64,000 bases of DNA from contig NZ_CP109901.1 of NCBI RefSeq assembly GCF_033095805.1, positions 3,779,766 to 3,843,765 of the forward strand. Reading direction: 5' to 3'. The notes under the pieces were generated by a model. That model was not told the DNA's origin. It did no database searches and saw only the letters and a list, made by a program, of their open reading frames with translations. Both the position numbers and the translations under genes were made by a program. The stretch comes from Serratia sp. UGAL515B_01 (GTDB lineage: Bacteria > Pseudomonadota > Gammaproteobacteria > Enterobacterales > Enterobacteriaceae). This document shows positions 26,009-34,330 of this stretch, one piece after another. Every line of letters starts with the position of its first letter. Positions within the stretch are counted from its first letter, which is position 1.

Positions 26009-26034
26009 GGGTTCGGTACCCCGAACCCCTCTTT
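26009..26034. terminator. Hairpin between yicH and fabY
   Basis: Stem GGGTTCGG (26009-26016) pairs with CCGAACCC (26021-26028) around a TACC loop, 8 bp after yicH and 44 bp beyond the convergent fabY stop. A short, interrupted T-run follows on the plus strand. It could serve both genes. Confidence 0.6.
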
Positions 26035-26077
26035 AGGCTGGACTAATGGGCACCATCGACAGCCAATTGGCTAAGGT

Positions 26078-27013
26078 TCATTTTGACTCATTCTGATCTA
26101 ACAGTTCTTCCGGCTTGACAGGTAGCACCATAAAAGTGCCCTCAAACACCGCGCCTTTGTCATCATCACCAAATAAATCGACTTCCGCCTGCACTCGGGC
26201 ACGGCGACCACGAGCCAAACGGGCAAGGTCGCCACTGAGCGAACCGAGATCGGCCACCGCACGTGGGCGGCCAGTGATAGGTTTACTGTAACGGATATGC
26301 GCATCCGCTAAAATAATGGTTCCTCCAAGATGGCGTTCACGCAGCAACAACCAGATCAACCCCCACGCAGTTAACGTTGCCAATGAAAACAGGCTACCGG
26401 CAAACAGCGTATGGTGCAGATTCTGGTTGCCAATCTCCGGCATGGTGGTCACAAAGCGTTGCCCCGTATACTGACTTATACGCACACCCATTTTTTCGCT
26501 GAGTGGAATATGCTCGTACCAAGCTTGCTGTAACTGCCCACACCAGTCAGGGCGATGGAGGATATCGTCCAGCGTAGCAACAGGTTTAATCATCAGGTAA
26601 TGACGGATCGGGGTAGTTTGCGGCGCGGTAATCTCGCCTTGATTGATAAAGCCCAGTTTGGCAAAGAAATCCACCGCATCTTCACGTGCACTACAGACAA
26701 CCCGCTTAACGCCTTCCTGACGCGCTACCGATTCCAGTGTCATCGCGACCAACGTACCCAAGCCTTTATCTTGCACCGCAGGATCAACCGCCATAAAGCG
26801 TATAGCCGCTTCGTTATCTGCGTTAATATACAAGCGACCAATCGCCACAATGCGGCCATGCTCGTCGACAACCATTTGATGGTGTGCCATGGCATCATAA
26901 GCATCTTTTTCCGATCCCACAGGCTGGTGCAATGGCTTACGAAGCATCTCCCAGCGAAACTGGTAATAATCTTTCAGCTCTTGCTCTGTAACGGGTACTC
27001 TCAGGTGATACAT
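26078..27013 (-). CDS. fabY: FabY (YiiD): GNAT acyltransferase fused to a hot-dog domain
   Basis: The 311-residue protein matches E. coli YiiD/FabY, reported to feed fatty-acid synthesis initiation. The N-terminal GNAT domain (about 1-145) has VDPAVQDKGLGTLVAMTLE as its acetyl-CoA loop. The C-terminal half is a thioesterase-like hot-dog fold (QNLHHTLFAGSLFSLATLTAW). The ATG at 27013 is preferred over a GTG 6 nt upstream because GAAGG lies 5 nt before it. It is followed upstream by dtd and yihY on the same strand, and the three probably form one transcript. Confidence 0.92.
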   Translation of the reverse strand: MYHLRVPVTEQELKDYYQFRWEMLRKPLHQPVGSEKDAYDAMAHHQMVVDEHGRIVAIGRLYINADNEAAIRFMAVDPAVQDKGLGTLVAMTLESVARQEGVKRVVCSAREDAVDFFAKLGFINQGEITAPQTTPIRHYLMIKPVATLDDILHRPDWCGQLQQAWYEHIPLSEKMGVRISQYTGQRFVTTMPEIGNQNLHHTLFAGSLFSLATLTAWGLIWLLLRERHLGGTIILADAHIRYSKPITGRPRAVADLGSLSGDLARLARGRRARVQAEVDLFGDDDKGAVFEGTFMVLPVKPEELLDQNESK

Positions 27014-27035
27014 AGACACCTTCTCTCTCGTTAAC

Positions 27036-27473
27036 TTAAACTTGAAGCCAGAACGTTACCGGCCCGTCATTTACCAGCGCTACTTTCATATCGGCAGCGA
27101 ATTCGCCGGTCTGTGTTTCAATACCGCGCTCACGGCACTGACCTACAAAATAACGGTACAATCTTTCAGCCTCTTGCGGCAAAGCACCGCGCGAAAAACT
27201 TGGCCGCATGCCCTTTTGAGTGTCAGCAACCAGGGTAAACTGTGATACCACCAGCACGCTGCCACCAGCCTGCTGTACGTTCAGGTTCATTTTGTCATTC
27301 TCATCGCCGAAAATGCGGTAACCAAGTACCCGCTCACACAAACGCTCGGCTTTCTGTTCATTATCATCTTGCTCCACCCCCAATAACACCAACAAACCTG
27401 GCCCAATCTTGCCTATCGTCTCACCTTCAACCACAACGCTGGCACTTAATACCCGCTGAATTAACGCAATCAT
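27036..27473 (-). CDS. dtd: D-aminoacyl-tRNA deacylase
   Basis: Homodimeric proofreading enzyme that removes D-amino acids (and glycine) wrongly attached to tRNA. It has the standard 145 residues, with the catalytic-pocket motif VVSQFTLVAD at about 77-86 and the cross-subunit Gly-cisPro motif in NDGPVTFWLQV at the C-terminus. Its ATG overlaps the yihY stop by 4 nt, so it is coupled to yihY, and fabY follows 22 bp later. Confidence 0.96.
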   Translation of the reverse strand: MIALIQRVLSASVVVEGETIGKIGPGLLVLLGVEQDDNEQKAERLCERVLGYRIFGDENDKMNLNVQQAGGSVLVVSQFTLVADTQKGMRPSFSRGALPQEAERLYRYFVGQCRERGIETQTGEFAADMKVALVNDGPVTFWLQV

Positions 27474-28363
27474 AAAGACCCTTCCTGCTCCTGTTTTTGC
27501 TGTTGTTCTGCTTTTTGTTGCCGATGAAGACGATATTCCCCCAACGTGACGGTGATTTCAGCACCGAGTAATACGATACACCAGCTCCAATAGACCCATA
27601 GAAATAAAATCGGAAGCACCGCCAGTACTCCATAGATCAGTTGATAAGATGGAAACATGGTGACATACAGCGCAAACCCTTTTTTACCCAGCTCGAATAG
27701 TACCCCGGCAACCAAGGCACCAACTAACGCGTCTTTCGCTGGCACGCGTACCGTTGGCACCACGCTGTACAACAGCCAGAAAGATACCCATGACAACATG
27801 AGCGGAAAAATGCGTAGTGCATCATCAAGCAGGCTGTTAACCCCCGTTTGCGTAAACCAGTTAAGCGATAACAGATAAGAGCTGATAGCCATGCTGGCAC
27901 CCACTAACAACGGGCCCAAGGTTAATACCATCCAGTAAACAGCAAAGGAAAAAACGATTGGGCGCTGGTTTTTACTACGCCAAATGGTATTCAGCACAGT
28001 ATCAACTGAAGAGATCAGCAACAGTGCAGTGACAATCAAGCCGCAGGTACCGACGGCGGTCATTCTGTTGGAATTGGCAACAAACTGTTCCAAGTAGCGT
28101 TGGATCACATTGCCAGTAGCGGGCATAAAGTTTGAGAAAATAAAGCTTTTCAACTGGATGCTGATATCTGTAAACACAGGAAAAGCAGCAAAAAGAGCAA
28201 ATACCACGGTGATCAGTGGTACCAGAGAAAGTAGGGAAACGTATGCTAGATGGCCCGCCAGCATGGTCAAACCGTCGCTATCAATACGTTTAATCAGCAA
28301 TCGCCCAAAGGTCATTCCGGGCTTGATCATCGATGGTAGCTTCTTTCGGCGGAAAAACAACAT
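27470..28363 (-). CDS. yihY: YihY/UPF0761 inner-membrane protein
   Basis: A 297-residue membrane protein of the YihY (formerly called RNase BN) family, whose biochemical role is unclear. Six or so membrane helices are visible after a basic N-terminus. Signature stretches are TMLAGHLAYVSLLSLVPL, FAAFPVF and FPSYQLIYGVLAVLPILFLWVYW. The ATG at 28363 sits 5 nt after AGGAG; a GTG two codons upstream is less well placed. Its old annotation as a ribonuclease is not supported. It is first in the yihY-dtd-fabY set. Confidence 0.92.
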   Translation of the reverse strand: MLFFRRKKLPSMIKPGMTFGRLLIKRIDSDGLTMLAGHLAYVSLLSLVPLITVVFALFAAFPVFTDISIQLKSFIFSNFMPATGNVIQRYLEQFVANSNRMTAVGTCGLIVTALLLISSVDTVLNTIWRSKNQRPIVFSFAVYWMVLTLGPLLVGASMAISSYLLSLNWFTQTGVNSLLDDALRIFPLMLSWVSFWLLYSVVPTVRVPAKDALVGALVAGVLFELGKKGFALYVTMFPSYQLIYGVLAVLPILFLWVYWSWCIVLLGAEITVTLGEYRLHRQQKAEQQQKQEQEGSL

Positions 28364-28436
28364 ATCCACTCCTGATGTCAGTCTCTACCCTGGTGATATC
28401 AAATTGTAGCGCTGTTGGCCACAGTTGAAAAAAGCC

Positions 28437-28606
28437 GGGTATATCTGCTCTAAATAACTCGAATTGCATAAAGGCAACAAGACAGTGACAAATCTGTCGG
28501 GAACAGATTTGAACGCCGCTTACAGCGGCCCCGAAAGGCGAGGCCTACAGATGAGCCAAGTAACTGGGTACAACCAACGCACAGACAACTTAAAGGAAGT
28601 ATGACA
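28437..28606. repeat. Palindromic intergenic repeat containing the hairpin core, copy 3
   Basis: Outer arms ATAACTCGAATTGC (left) and the complement of CAACTTAAAGGAAGTATGAC (right) resemble the arms of the 22524 element. The centre holds GGGAACAGATTTGAACGCC and a clean hairpin GCCGCT-TAC-AGCGGC (28515-28529) followed by CCCGAAAGG. The core recurs at 63452 and, reduced, at 6961 and 7435. It lies between yihY and yihX. Confidence 0.7.
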
Positions 28607-28637
28607 AGTTACACGCCTTAAGCTTAACGCACCGCTA

Positions 28638-29228
28638 TTATTGAGCAAAGTAGGCCGGGATAACCTGACGATCGGAAACCAGCACCGCGTTGATCCCTAA
28701 CGCTTCGGCAGCAGCCACATTAGCCGCCACGTCGTCAAAAAAGACGGCCTGCTCAGCAGATATACCTTCTGCGTTTAACACGTGCTGATAAATATTGGCG
28801 TCGGGTTTGCGCATACCGATATCTTGTGACAAATACATATGATCCGCAGCCTCAGCGACCTGTGGATAGTGCTGTGGCCAGTAATTGCAGTGCAGTCTAT
28901 TGGTATTCGATAGCACCACGACACGATGCCCTTCACTGCGTAAACGATGCATAATGGCGATCACTTCAGGACGCAGAGCAACAAATATCGCCTGCCAGCC
29001 AGTAGCGAACTGCTCGAAACTGAGCGCAATTCCCATTTCATCGCACAACTTTTCGGCAAACGTTTCATCACTGATTTCACCGCGCTCATGCTGCTGGAAT
29101 ACTTCCCCCATACTGAAACGCTCGGACAAAATCGCCAGCGGTGTACCGCTAAGGTTACTCCATACACCGAGTACACGTTTGAAATCGATATCGACAATCA
29201 CATTACCTAAATCAAAGATATACAGCAT
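28638..29228 (-). CDS. yihX: HAD-family sugar phosphatase YihX
   Basis: Cytosolic HAD phosphatase; the E. coli enzyme dephosphorylates alpha-D-glucose 1-phosphate. The start at 29228 (196 residues) is chosen because AGGAG lies 6 nt before it and the protein then begins MLYIFDLGNVIVDIDF as in E. coli; a much longer open frame upstream is rejected. Motif I DLGNVIVDID carries the nucleophile Asp6, motif II is VLSNTN and the motif IV acid pair is VFFDD. A subclass cap lies between motifs I and II. Confidence 0.93.
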   Translation of the reverse strand: MLYIFDLGNVIVDIDFKRVLGVWSNLSGTPLAILSERFSMGEVFQQHERGEISDETFAEKLCDEMGIALSFEQFATGWQAIFVALRPEVIAIMHRLRSEGHRVVVLSNTNRLHCNYWPQHYPQVAEAADHMYLSQDIGMRKPDANIYQHVLNAEGISAEQAVFFDDVAANVAAAEALGINAVLVSDRQVIPAYFAQ

Positions 29229-29340
29229 AGTCATCTCCTGATGAGCTGGTGATATTTTACTGTAACGGGAAATGGTGAAACTGAACAGGGAGCAAAGTGA
29301 AAAGCGCACAGCACGCCGCAGAAATAGGGAAAGGCAGAGG

Positions 29341-29369
29341 AAAAAACTCAGGGCGCAGCTACGCGCCCT
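29341..29369 (-). terminator. typA terminator
   Basis: On the minus strand, stem AGGGCGC with an AGCTAC-type loop pairs with GCGCCCT (29350-29369), followed after GAG by six T (29346-29341). It lies 26 bp after the typA stop. Confidence 0.85.
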
Positions 29370-29394
29370 AAGCATTGCGGGTCAAATCAGCTGG

Positions 29395-31218
29395 TTAAGC
29401 TTCTTTAGGGCCGCGGTTTGCACGCTTACGATCGTTTTCCGTCAAATGACGCTTACGGATACGGATCGAGGTTGGTGTGACTTCGACCAATTCGTCATCA
29501 TCGATGAATTCCAGAGCCTGCTCCAGAGACATCTTGATGGCCGGGACCAAGGTTGTCGCTTCATCTGTACCAGAAGCACGCATGTTGGTTAGCTTCTTGC
29601 CAGTCAGGCAGTTCACTGTCAGGTCGTTAGAGCGTGTGTGGATACCGATGATCTGGCCTTCATACACTTCTGCACCGTGGCCCAAGAACAGCTTGCCGCG
29701 ATCTTGCAGGCCAAACAGAGCGAACGCCACTGCTTTACCCTGACCGTTTGAGATCAGCACGCCGTTCTGACGCTGGCCCACTTCACCTGGACGCACATCG
29801 TCGTAGTGACTGAAAGTAGAATACAGCAAACCCGTACCTGAGGTCATGGTCATGAACTCGTTACGGAAGCCGATTAAACCGCGGCTTGGGATCACATAGT
29901 CAAGACGTACACGGCCTTTACCATCTGGGTCCATGTTTTTCAGATCGGCTTTACGTTCACCCATCGCCTGCATCACGGAACCTTGATGCTGTTCTTCAAT
30001 ATCGAGCGTGACGTTTTCGAACGGCTCTTGCTTGCGGCCATCGATTTCACGGAAGATAACTTTAGGGCGGGAAACCGCCAGTTCAAAACCTTCACGACGC
30101 ATGTTTTCGATCAGAACAGATAAGTGAAGTTCACCACGACCTGAAACGCGGAACGCATCAGCGTCTTCTGTTTCTTCGACGCGCAATGCTACGTTATGTA
30201 CCAACTCTTTATTCAGGCGCTCAAGGATCTGACGTGAAGTCACGTACTTGCCTTCTTTACCACAGAAAGGAGAGGTATTGACGTTAAAGAACATGCTTAC
30301 TGTTGGTTCATCAACCGACAGTGCTGGCAATGCTTCTACCGCGCTGACATCACAAATAGTATCAGAGATGTTCAACTCACCTAGGCCGGTGATAGCAATG
30401 ATGTCACCCGCTTCAGCAACAGCGGCTTCAATACGTTCCAGACCCATATGAGTCAGCACTTTACCCACTTTACCGTTACGGGTTTTGCCTTCGCTGTCAA
30501 CCACAGTAACCTGCTGGTTGGGCTTGACCTTACCGCGTTTGATACGGCCGATACCGATAACACCAACGTAGTTATTGTAATCCAGTTGAGAGATCTGCAT
30601 CTGGAATGGGGCATCCAGTTCAACCTTCGGTGCCGATACGTGATCAACGATAGCTTGGTATAGCGGAGTCATATCTTCAGACATATCGTTATGGTCAGTA
30701 CCCGCGATCCCCATCAATGCAGAAGCATAGATGATTGGGAAATCGAGTTGTTCGTCGGTAGCATCCAGATTAACGAACAGATCAAAGACCTGGTCAACAA
30801 CCCAATCAGGACGTGCACCGGGGCGGTCAACCTTGTTGATGACTACGATCGGTTTGAGACCATTAGCAAACGCTTTCTTGGTCACGAAACGAGTTTGCGG
30901 CATTGGGCCGTCCATTGCATCCACAACCAGCAGTACCGAGTCAACCATTGACATCACACGCTCAACTTCACCGCCGAAGTCGGCGTGCCCTGGAGTATCT
31001 ACGATGTTGATACGGTAGTCTTTCCAATTAATGGCGGTGTTTTTTGCGAGGATGGTAATCCCACGCTCTCTCTCCAAATCGTTGGAGTCCATTACGCGTT
31101 CTGCTGCTTCTGTACGTTCTCCGAAAGTACCGGACTGTTGCAGCAACTTGTCAACCAGGGTGGTCTTACCATGGTCAACGTGGGCAATAATGGCGATGTT
31201 ACGCAAATTTTCGATCAC
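29395..31218 (-). CDS. typA: Ribosome-associated GTPase TypA/BipA
   Basis: EF-G-like translational GTPase needed for ribosome assembly at low temperature and for stress and virulence traits. The 607 residues equal the E. coli length. G1 is AHVDHGKT at 12-19, G2 RERGITI near 50, G3 DTPGH, G4 NKVD. Domains II, III and V follow, then the TypA-specific C-terminal domain ending KRHLTENDRKRA. It is divergent from glnA, as in E. coli. Confidence 0.97.
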   Translation of the reverse strand: MIENLRNIAIIAHVDHGKTTLVDKLLQQSGTFGERTEAAERVMDSNDLERERGITILAKNTAINWKDYRINIVDTPGHADFGGEVERVMSMVDSVLLVVDAMDGPMPQTRFVTKKAFANGLKPIVVINKVDRPGARPDWVVDQVFDLFVNLDATDEQLDFPIIYASALMGIAGTDHNDMSEDMTPLYQAIVDHVSAPKVELDAPFQMQISQLDYNNYVGVIGIGRIKRGKVKPNQQVTVVDSEGKTRNGKVGKVLTHMGLERIEAAVAEAGDIIAITGLGELNISDTICDVSAVEALPALSVDEPTVSMFFNVNTSPFCGKEGKYVTSRQILERLNKELVHNVALRVEETEDADAFRVSGRGELHLSVLIENMRREGFELAVSRPKVIFREIDGRKQEPFENVTLDIEEQHQGSVMQAMGERKADLKNMDPDGKGRVRLDYVIPSRGLIGFRNEFMTMTSGTGLLYSTFSHYDDVRPGEVGQRQNGVLISNGQGKAVAFALFGLQDRGKLFLGHGAEVYEGQIIGIHTRSNDLTVNCLTGKKLTNMRASGTDEATTLVPAIKMSLEQALEFIDDDELVEVTPTSIRIRKRHLTENDRKRANRGPKEA

Positions 31219-31368
31219 AGCTTTGCCTCAGGCATTAGAAATAGCGCGCTATTGTACACGTATTAAGCGAGGGACTAAACAAGATCACAACAGTCTCTTA
31301 TAAACAACCGTATATAGGCCAGTTTGTGATCCTTTTCACGGTGAAAAAAACAGCAATCGAAGGACTTT

Positions 31369-31436
31369 TGCACTACACCAGTGCCCCATATCGCTTTATT
31401 TGCACCACAATAATGCATTGCATCCCTAATGGTGCA
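31369..31436 (+). promoter_or_regulatory. NtrC enhancer sites upstream of glnA
   Basis: Three dyads resemble the NtrC consensus TGCACY-N5-RGTGCA: TGCACT-N5-AGTGCC (31369-31385), TGCACC-N5-AATGCA (31401-31417) and the wider-spaced TGCATC-N6-GGTGCA (31419-31436). They lie 60-125 bp upstream of the sigma-54 promoter, the usual enhancer position. The first two are the better matches. Confidence 0.8.
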
Positions 31437-31492
31437 TACTACTTCAGGAGCAAAACCCGCGCAGATAGACGATTAATCGCTTTTAAAAAAGT

Positions 31493-31509
31493 TGGCATAG
31501 TTTTCGCTT
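31493..31509 (+). promoter_or_regulatory. Sigma-54 promoter glnAp2
   Basis: TTGGCATAGTTTTCGCTTTA has the -24 GG (31494-31495) and -12 GC (31506-31507) with exactly 10 nt between, and closely resembles the E. coli glnAp2 sequence. It lies 82 bp before the glnA ATG. Confidence 0.92.
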
Positions 31510-31590
31510 TAGTCTGCAAAAGGCGAAAGATGCCAAGTTCCATAGATCCGTCACACGCCGACGACAATGATAAATCTGGGAGAGTTAAGT

Positions 31591-33000
31591 ATGTCCGCTG
31601 AACACGTTTTGACGATGCTGAATGAGCATGAAGTGAAATTCGTAGACCTGCGTTTCACTGACACCAAGGGTAAAGAACAACACGTCACTATCCCTGCTCA
31701 TCAGGTAAATGCCGACTTCTTTGAAGAAGGTAAAATGTTTGACGGCTCCTCAATCGGTGGTTGGAAGGGCATCAACGAGTCTGACATGGTGCTGATGCCA
31801 GACGCTAGCACAGCGGTTCTCGATCCTTTCTTCGAAGAATCTACCTTGATTATCCGTTGTGACATCCTTGAACCTGGCACCATGCAGGGCTATGATCGTG
31901 ACCCTCGTTCAATCTCAAAACGTGCGGAAGATTTTCTGCGCGCTTCTGGTATCGCGGATACCGTGCTGTTTGGGCCAGAACCGGAGTTTTTCCTGTTTGA
32001 TGATGTGCGTTTCGGCAGCAGCATTCGTGGTTCCCACGTAAGCATCGATGACATCGAAGGCGCCTGGAATACAAGCACCAAATATGAAGGAGGCAATAAA
32101 GGCCATCGCCCGGCAGTGAAAGGCGGTTACTTCCCTGTGCCACCGGTCGACTCCTCTCAGGACATCCGTTCCACTATGTGTTTAACCATGGAAGAAATGG
32201 GGTTAGTGGTCGAAGCTCACCATCACGAAGTGGCCACCGCAGGTCAAAACGAAGTGGCAACCCGCTTCAATACCATGACCAAGAAAGCCGACGAAATCCA
32301 AATTTATAAATACGTGGTTCACAACGTGGCTCACGCATTTGGCAAAACCGCGACATTCATGCCAAAACCGATGTTTGGTGATAACGGCTCCGGTATGCAC
32401 TGCCACATGTCACTGTCCAAGAACGGTACAAATCTGTTCGCTGGCGACAAATATGGTGGCCTGTCTGAAACGGCATTGTTCTATATTGGTGGTATTATCA
32501 AGCACGCTAAGGCAATCAACGCTCTGGCTAACCCGACCACCAACTCCTACAAGCGTCTGGTTCCAGGTTATGAAGCCCCGGTAATGCTGGCTTACTCCGC
32601 CCGTAACCGTTCAGCTTCTATCCGTATCCCAGTGGTTGCCAGCCCGAAAGCACGCCGTATTGAAGCGCGCTTCCCGGATCCAGCGGCTAACCCATACCTG
32701 TGCTTCGCCGCACTGCTGATGGCAGGCCTAGACGGTATCATCAACAAGATCCACCCTGGCGATGCCATGGACAAAAACCTGTATGACTTGCCACCAGAAG
32801 AAGAGGCTGAGATCCCAAAAGTTGCAGGCTCATTGGATGAAGCAATGGCGGCCCTGAATGAAGATCGCGAATTCCTGACTCGTGGCGGCGTGTTCACCAA
32901 TGACGCTATCGATGCTTACATCGAACTGCGTAAAGAGGAGATGGATCGCGTTCGCATGACGCCACACCCGGTTGAGTTTGAGCTGTACTACAGCGTTTAA
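31591..33000 (+). CDS. glnA: Glutamine synthetase, type I
   Basis: Dodecameric enzyme that makes glutamine from glutamate, ammonia and ATP. The ATG at 31591, after GGGAGAG, gives 469 residues as in E. coli; an upstream in-frame start (31567) is rejected. Visible motifs are FDGSSIGGW, the metal-site GPEPEFFLF, the ATP-binding KPMFGDNGSGMHCH and NPTTNSYKRLVPGYEAP. The adenylylation tyrosine is in KNLYDLPPEE. Transcription is from a sigma-54 promoter with NtrC sites, and a terminator plus an NtrC-controlled internal promoter separate it from glnLG. Confidence 0.98.
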   Translation: MSAEHVLTMLNEHEVKFVDLRFTDTKGKEQHVTIPAHQVNADFFEEGKMFDGSSIGGWKGINESDMVLMPDASTAVLDPFFEESTLIIRCDILEPGTMQGYDRDPRSISKRAEDFLRASGIADTVLFGPEPEFFLFDDVRFGSSIRGSHVSIDDIEGAWNTSTKYEGGNKGHRPAVKGGYFPVPPVDSSQDIRSTMCLTMEEMGLVVEAHHHEVATAGQNEVATRFNTMTKKADEIQIYKYVVHNVAHAFGKTATFMPKPMFGDNGSGMHCHMSLSKNGTNLFAGDKYGGLSETALFYIGGIIKHAKAINALANPTTNSYKRLVPGYEAPVMLAYSARNRSASIRIPVVASPKARRIEARFPDPAANPYLCFAALLMAGLDGIINKIHPGDAMDKNLYDLPPEEEAEIPKVAGSLDEAMAALNEDREFLTRGGVFTNDAIDAYIELRKEEMDRVRMTPHPVEFELYYSV

Positions 33001-33036
33001 AATCCTTTTCGTTTTTATTGCCGTGGAAACTTTCCT

Positions 33037-33061
33037 GCCCATCTTCGGATGGGCTTTTTTC
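33037..33061 (+). terminator. glnA terminator
   Basis: Stem GCCCATC (33037-33043), a TTCG tetraloop and GATGGGC (33048-33054) are followed by seven T. It limits read-through from glnA into glnLG. In E. coli the glnA 3' end yields the sRNA GlnZ; whether that happens here cannot be told. Confidence 0.93.
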
Positions 33062-33122
33062 TCAACACGAGTATCCATAAAACTATTTCATACCGTGACA
33101 GTGACGAATGAGGTAGGATGAG

Positions 33123-33139
33123 TGCACTAAAACGGTGCA
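33123..33139 (+). promoter_or_regulatory. NtrC site at the glnL promoter
   Basis: TGCACTAAAACGGTGCA fits the 17-bp NtrC consensus very well, 119 bp before the glnL ATG. In E. coli NtrC bound here represses the glnLp promoter, so NtrC limits its own synthesis. Confidence 0.85.
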
Positions 33140-33257
33140 GGATACCGCTGTCCCTAACAGATTTAAAAGGTACAGCTAAGTGACTGCGGCAGCCAACACC
33201 CATGCAGCTTGAAGTACGACGAGTATAACGCTGCGCATTGAAAGATGAAGGGCACAT

Positions 33258-34330
33258 ATGGCAACTGGCAAGCTGCCCGACTCGGGGCAGGTTCTCAATT
33301 CTCTCATCAACAGTGTTCTTCTGTTAGATGAAACGCTTGCGGTTCACTACGCGAATCCAGCTGCGCAACAGCTTCTCGCACAGAGCTCTCGTAAACTCTT
33401 CGGTACGCCACTGCCTGACTTACTCAGTTACTTTTCGCTAAACATCGATATGATGCGAGAGAGCATGAATGCTGACCAGGGCTTTACTGATAACGAAGTG
33501 ACTCTGGTCATCGATAACCGTGCACATATCCTCTCCTTGACCGCTCAGATGCTTCCTGAAGGCTTTATCCTGATGGAATTGGCCCCTATGGATAACCAGC
33601 GCCGTTTGAGTCAGGAACAATTACAACATGCTCAGCAGGTAGCGGCACGCGATCTGGTTCGCGGGTTAGCCCATGAAATCAAGAATCCTCTCGGTGGCTT
33701 GCGGGGTGCAGCACAACTACTGGCCAAAGCGCTGCCCGATCCCGCATTGACCGAATACACTAAAATCATCATTGAACAGGCTGATCGACTGCGTAATCTA
33801 GTAGACCGCCTGCTGGGGCCACAGCGTCCGGGTCAGCACATTACTCAGAGCATTCATCAGGTTATAGAACGTGTGTGCCAACTGGTATCGCTGGAAAAAC
33901 CAGATAACGTTACACTCATACGTGATTACGATCCCAGTTTACCTGAGCTAGAACACGACCCAGAACAGATAGAACAGGTGCTGCTCAACATCACCCGCAA
34001 TGCGCTGCAGGCGCTCAGTGGAACCGGGGAACTATCACACTGCGTACACGCACCGCGTTTCAGATCACTCTGCATGGCACCCGCTGCAGGCTAGCTGCAC
34101 GTATCGATATTGAAGATAACGGCCCTGGCATACCCGCTCTTTTGCAGGACACGCTTTTCTATCCCATGGTCAGTGGCCGTGAAGGAGGCACCGGCCTAGG
34201 ATTATCTATCGCCCGTAATCTTATCGATCAACATTACGGAAAAATTGAATATAACAGTTGGCCAGGACACACCGAGTTTTCAGTTTACCTGCCTATTTGT
34301 AAATCGAGGTCTCTATGCAACGAGGGATAG
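33258..34330 (+). pseudogene. glnL: Nitrogen sensor kinase NtrB (GlnL), frameshifted
   Basis: NtrB phosphorylates and dephosphorylates NtrC in response to PII. The first 256 codons match E. coli NtrB (349 residues): PAS domain, His139 in RGLAHEIKNPLGG, and the N box in NITRNALQAL. At the G-run 34026-34029 the frame breaks and the protein would end at 34094 with an unrelated tail. The missing part is intact in the next frame down to 34330, including the ATP-binding G boxes DNGPGIP and GGTGLGLSIA. One extra G would restore a full-length protein. As read, the product lacks its G boxes and should not bind ATP properly. It may be a real mutation or a homopolymer sequencing error. The repaired frame overlaps glnG by 16 nt. 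Confidence 0.93.

Noticed and set aside
29229..29375. Long N-terminal extension of yihX
   Set aside because: AGGAG is placed for the ATG at 29228, where the HAD motif begins as in E. coli.
31326..31601. A 91-residue frame upstream of glnA
   Set aside because: It overlays the NtrC sites and sigma-54 promoter and is not similar to any protein I know.
34024..34031. Programmed -1 frameshifting in glnL
   Set aside because: No canonical slippery heptamer, stop-proximal signal or downstream pseudoknot is seen, and other enterobacteria have an unbroken frame. A deletion or read error is simpler.
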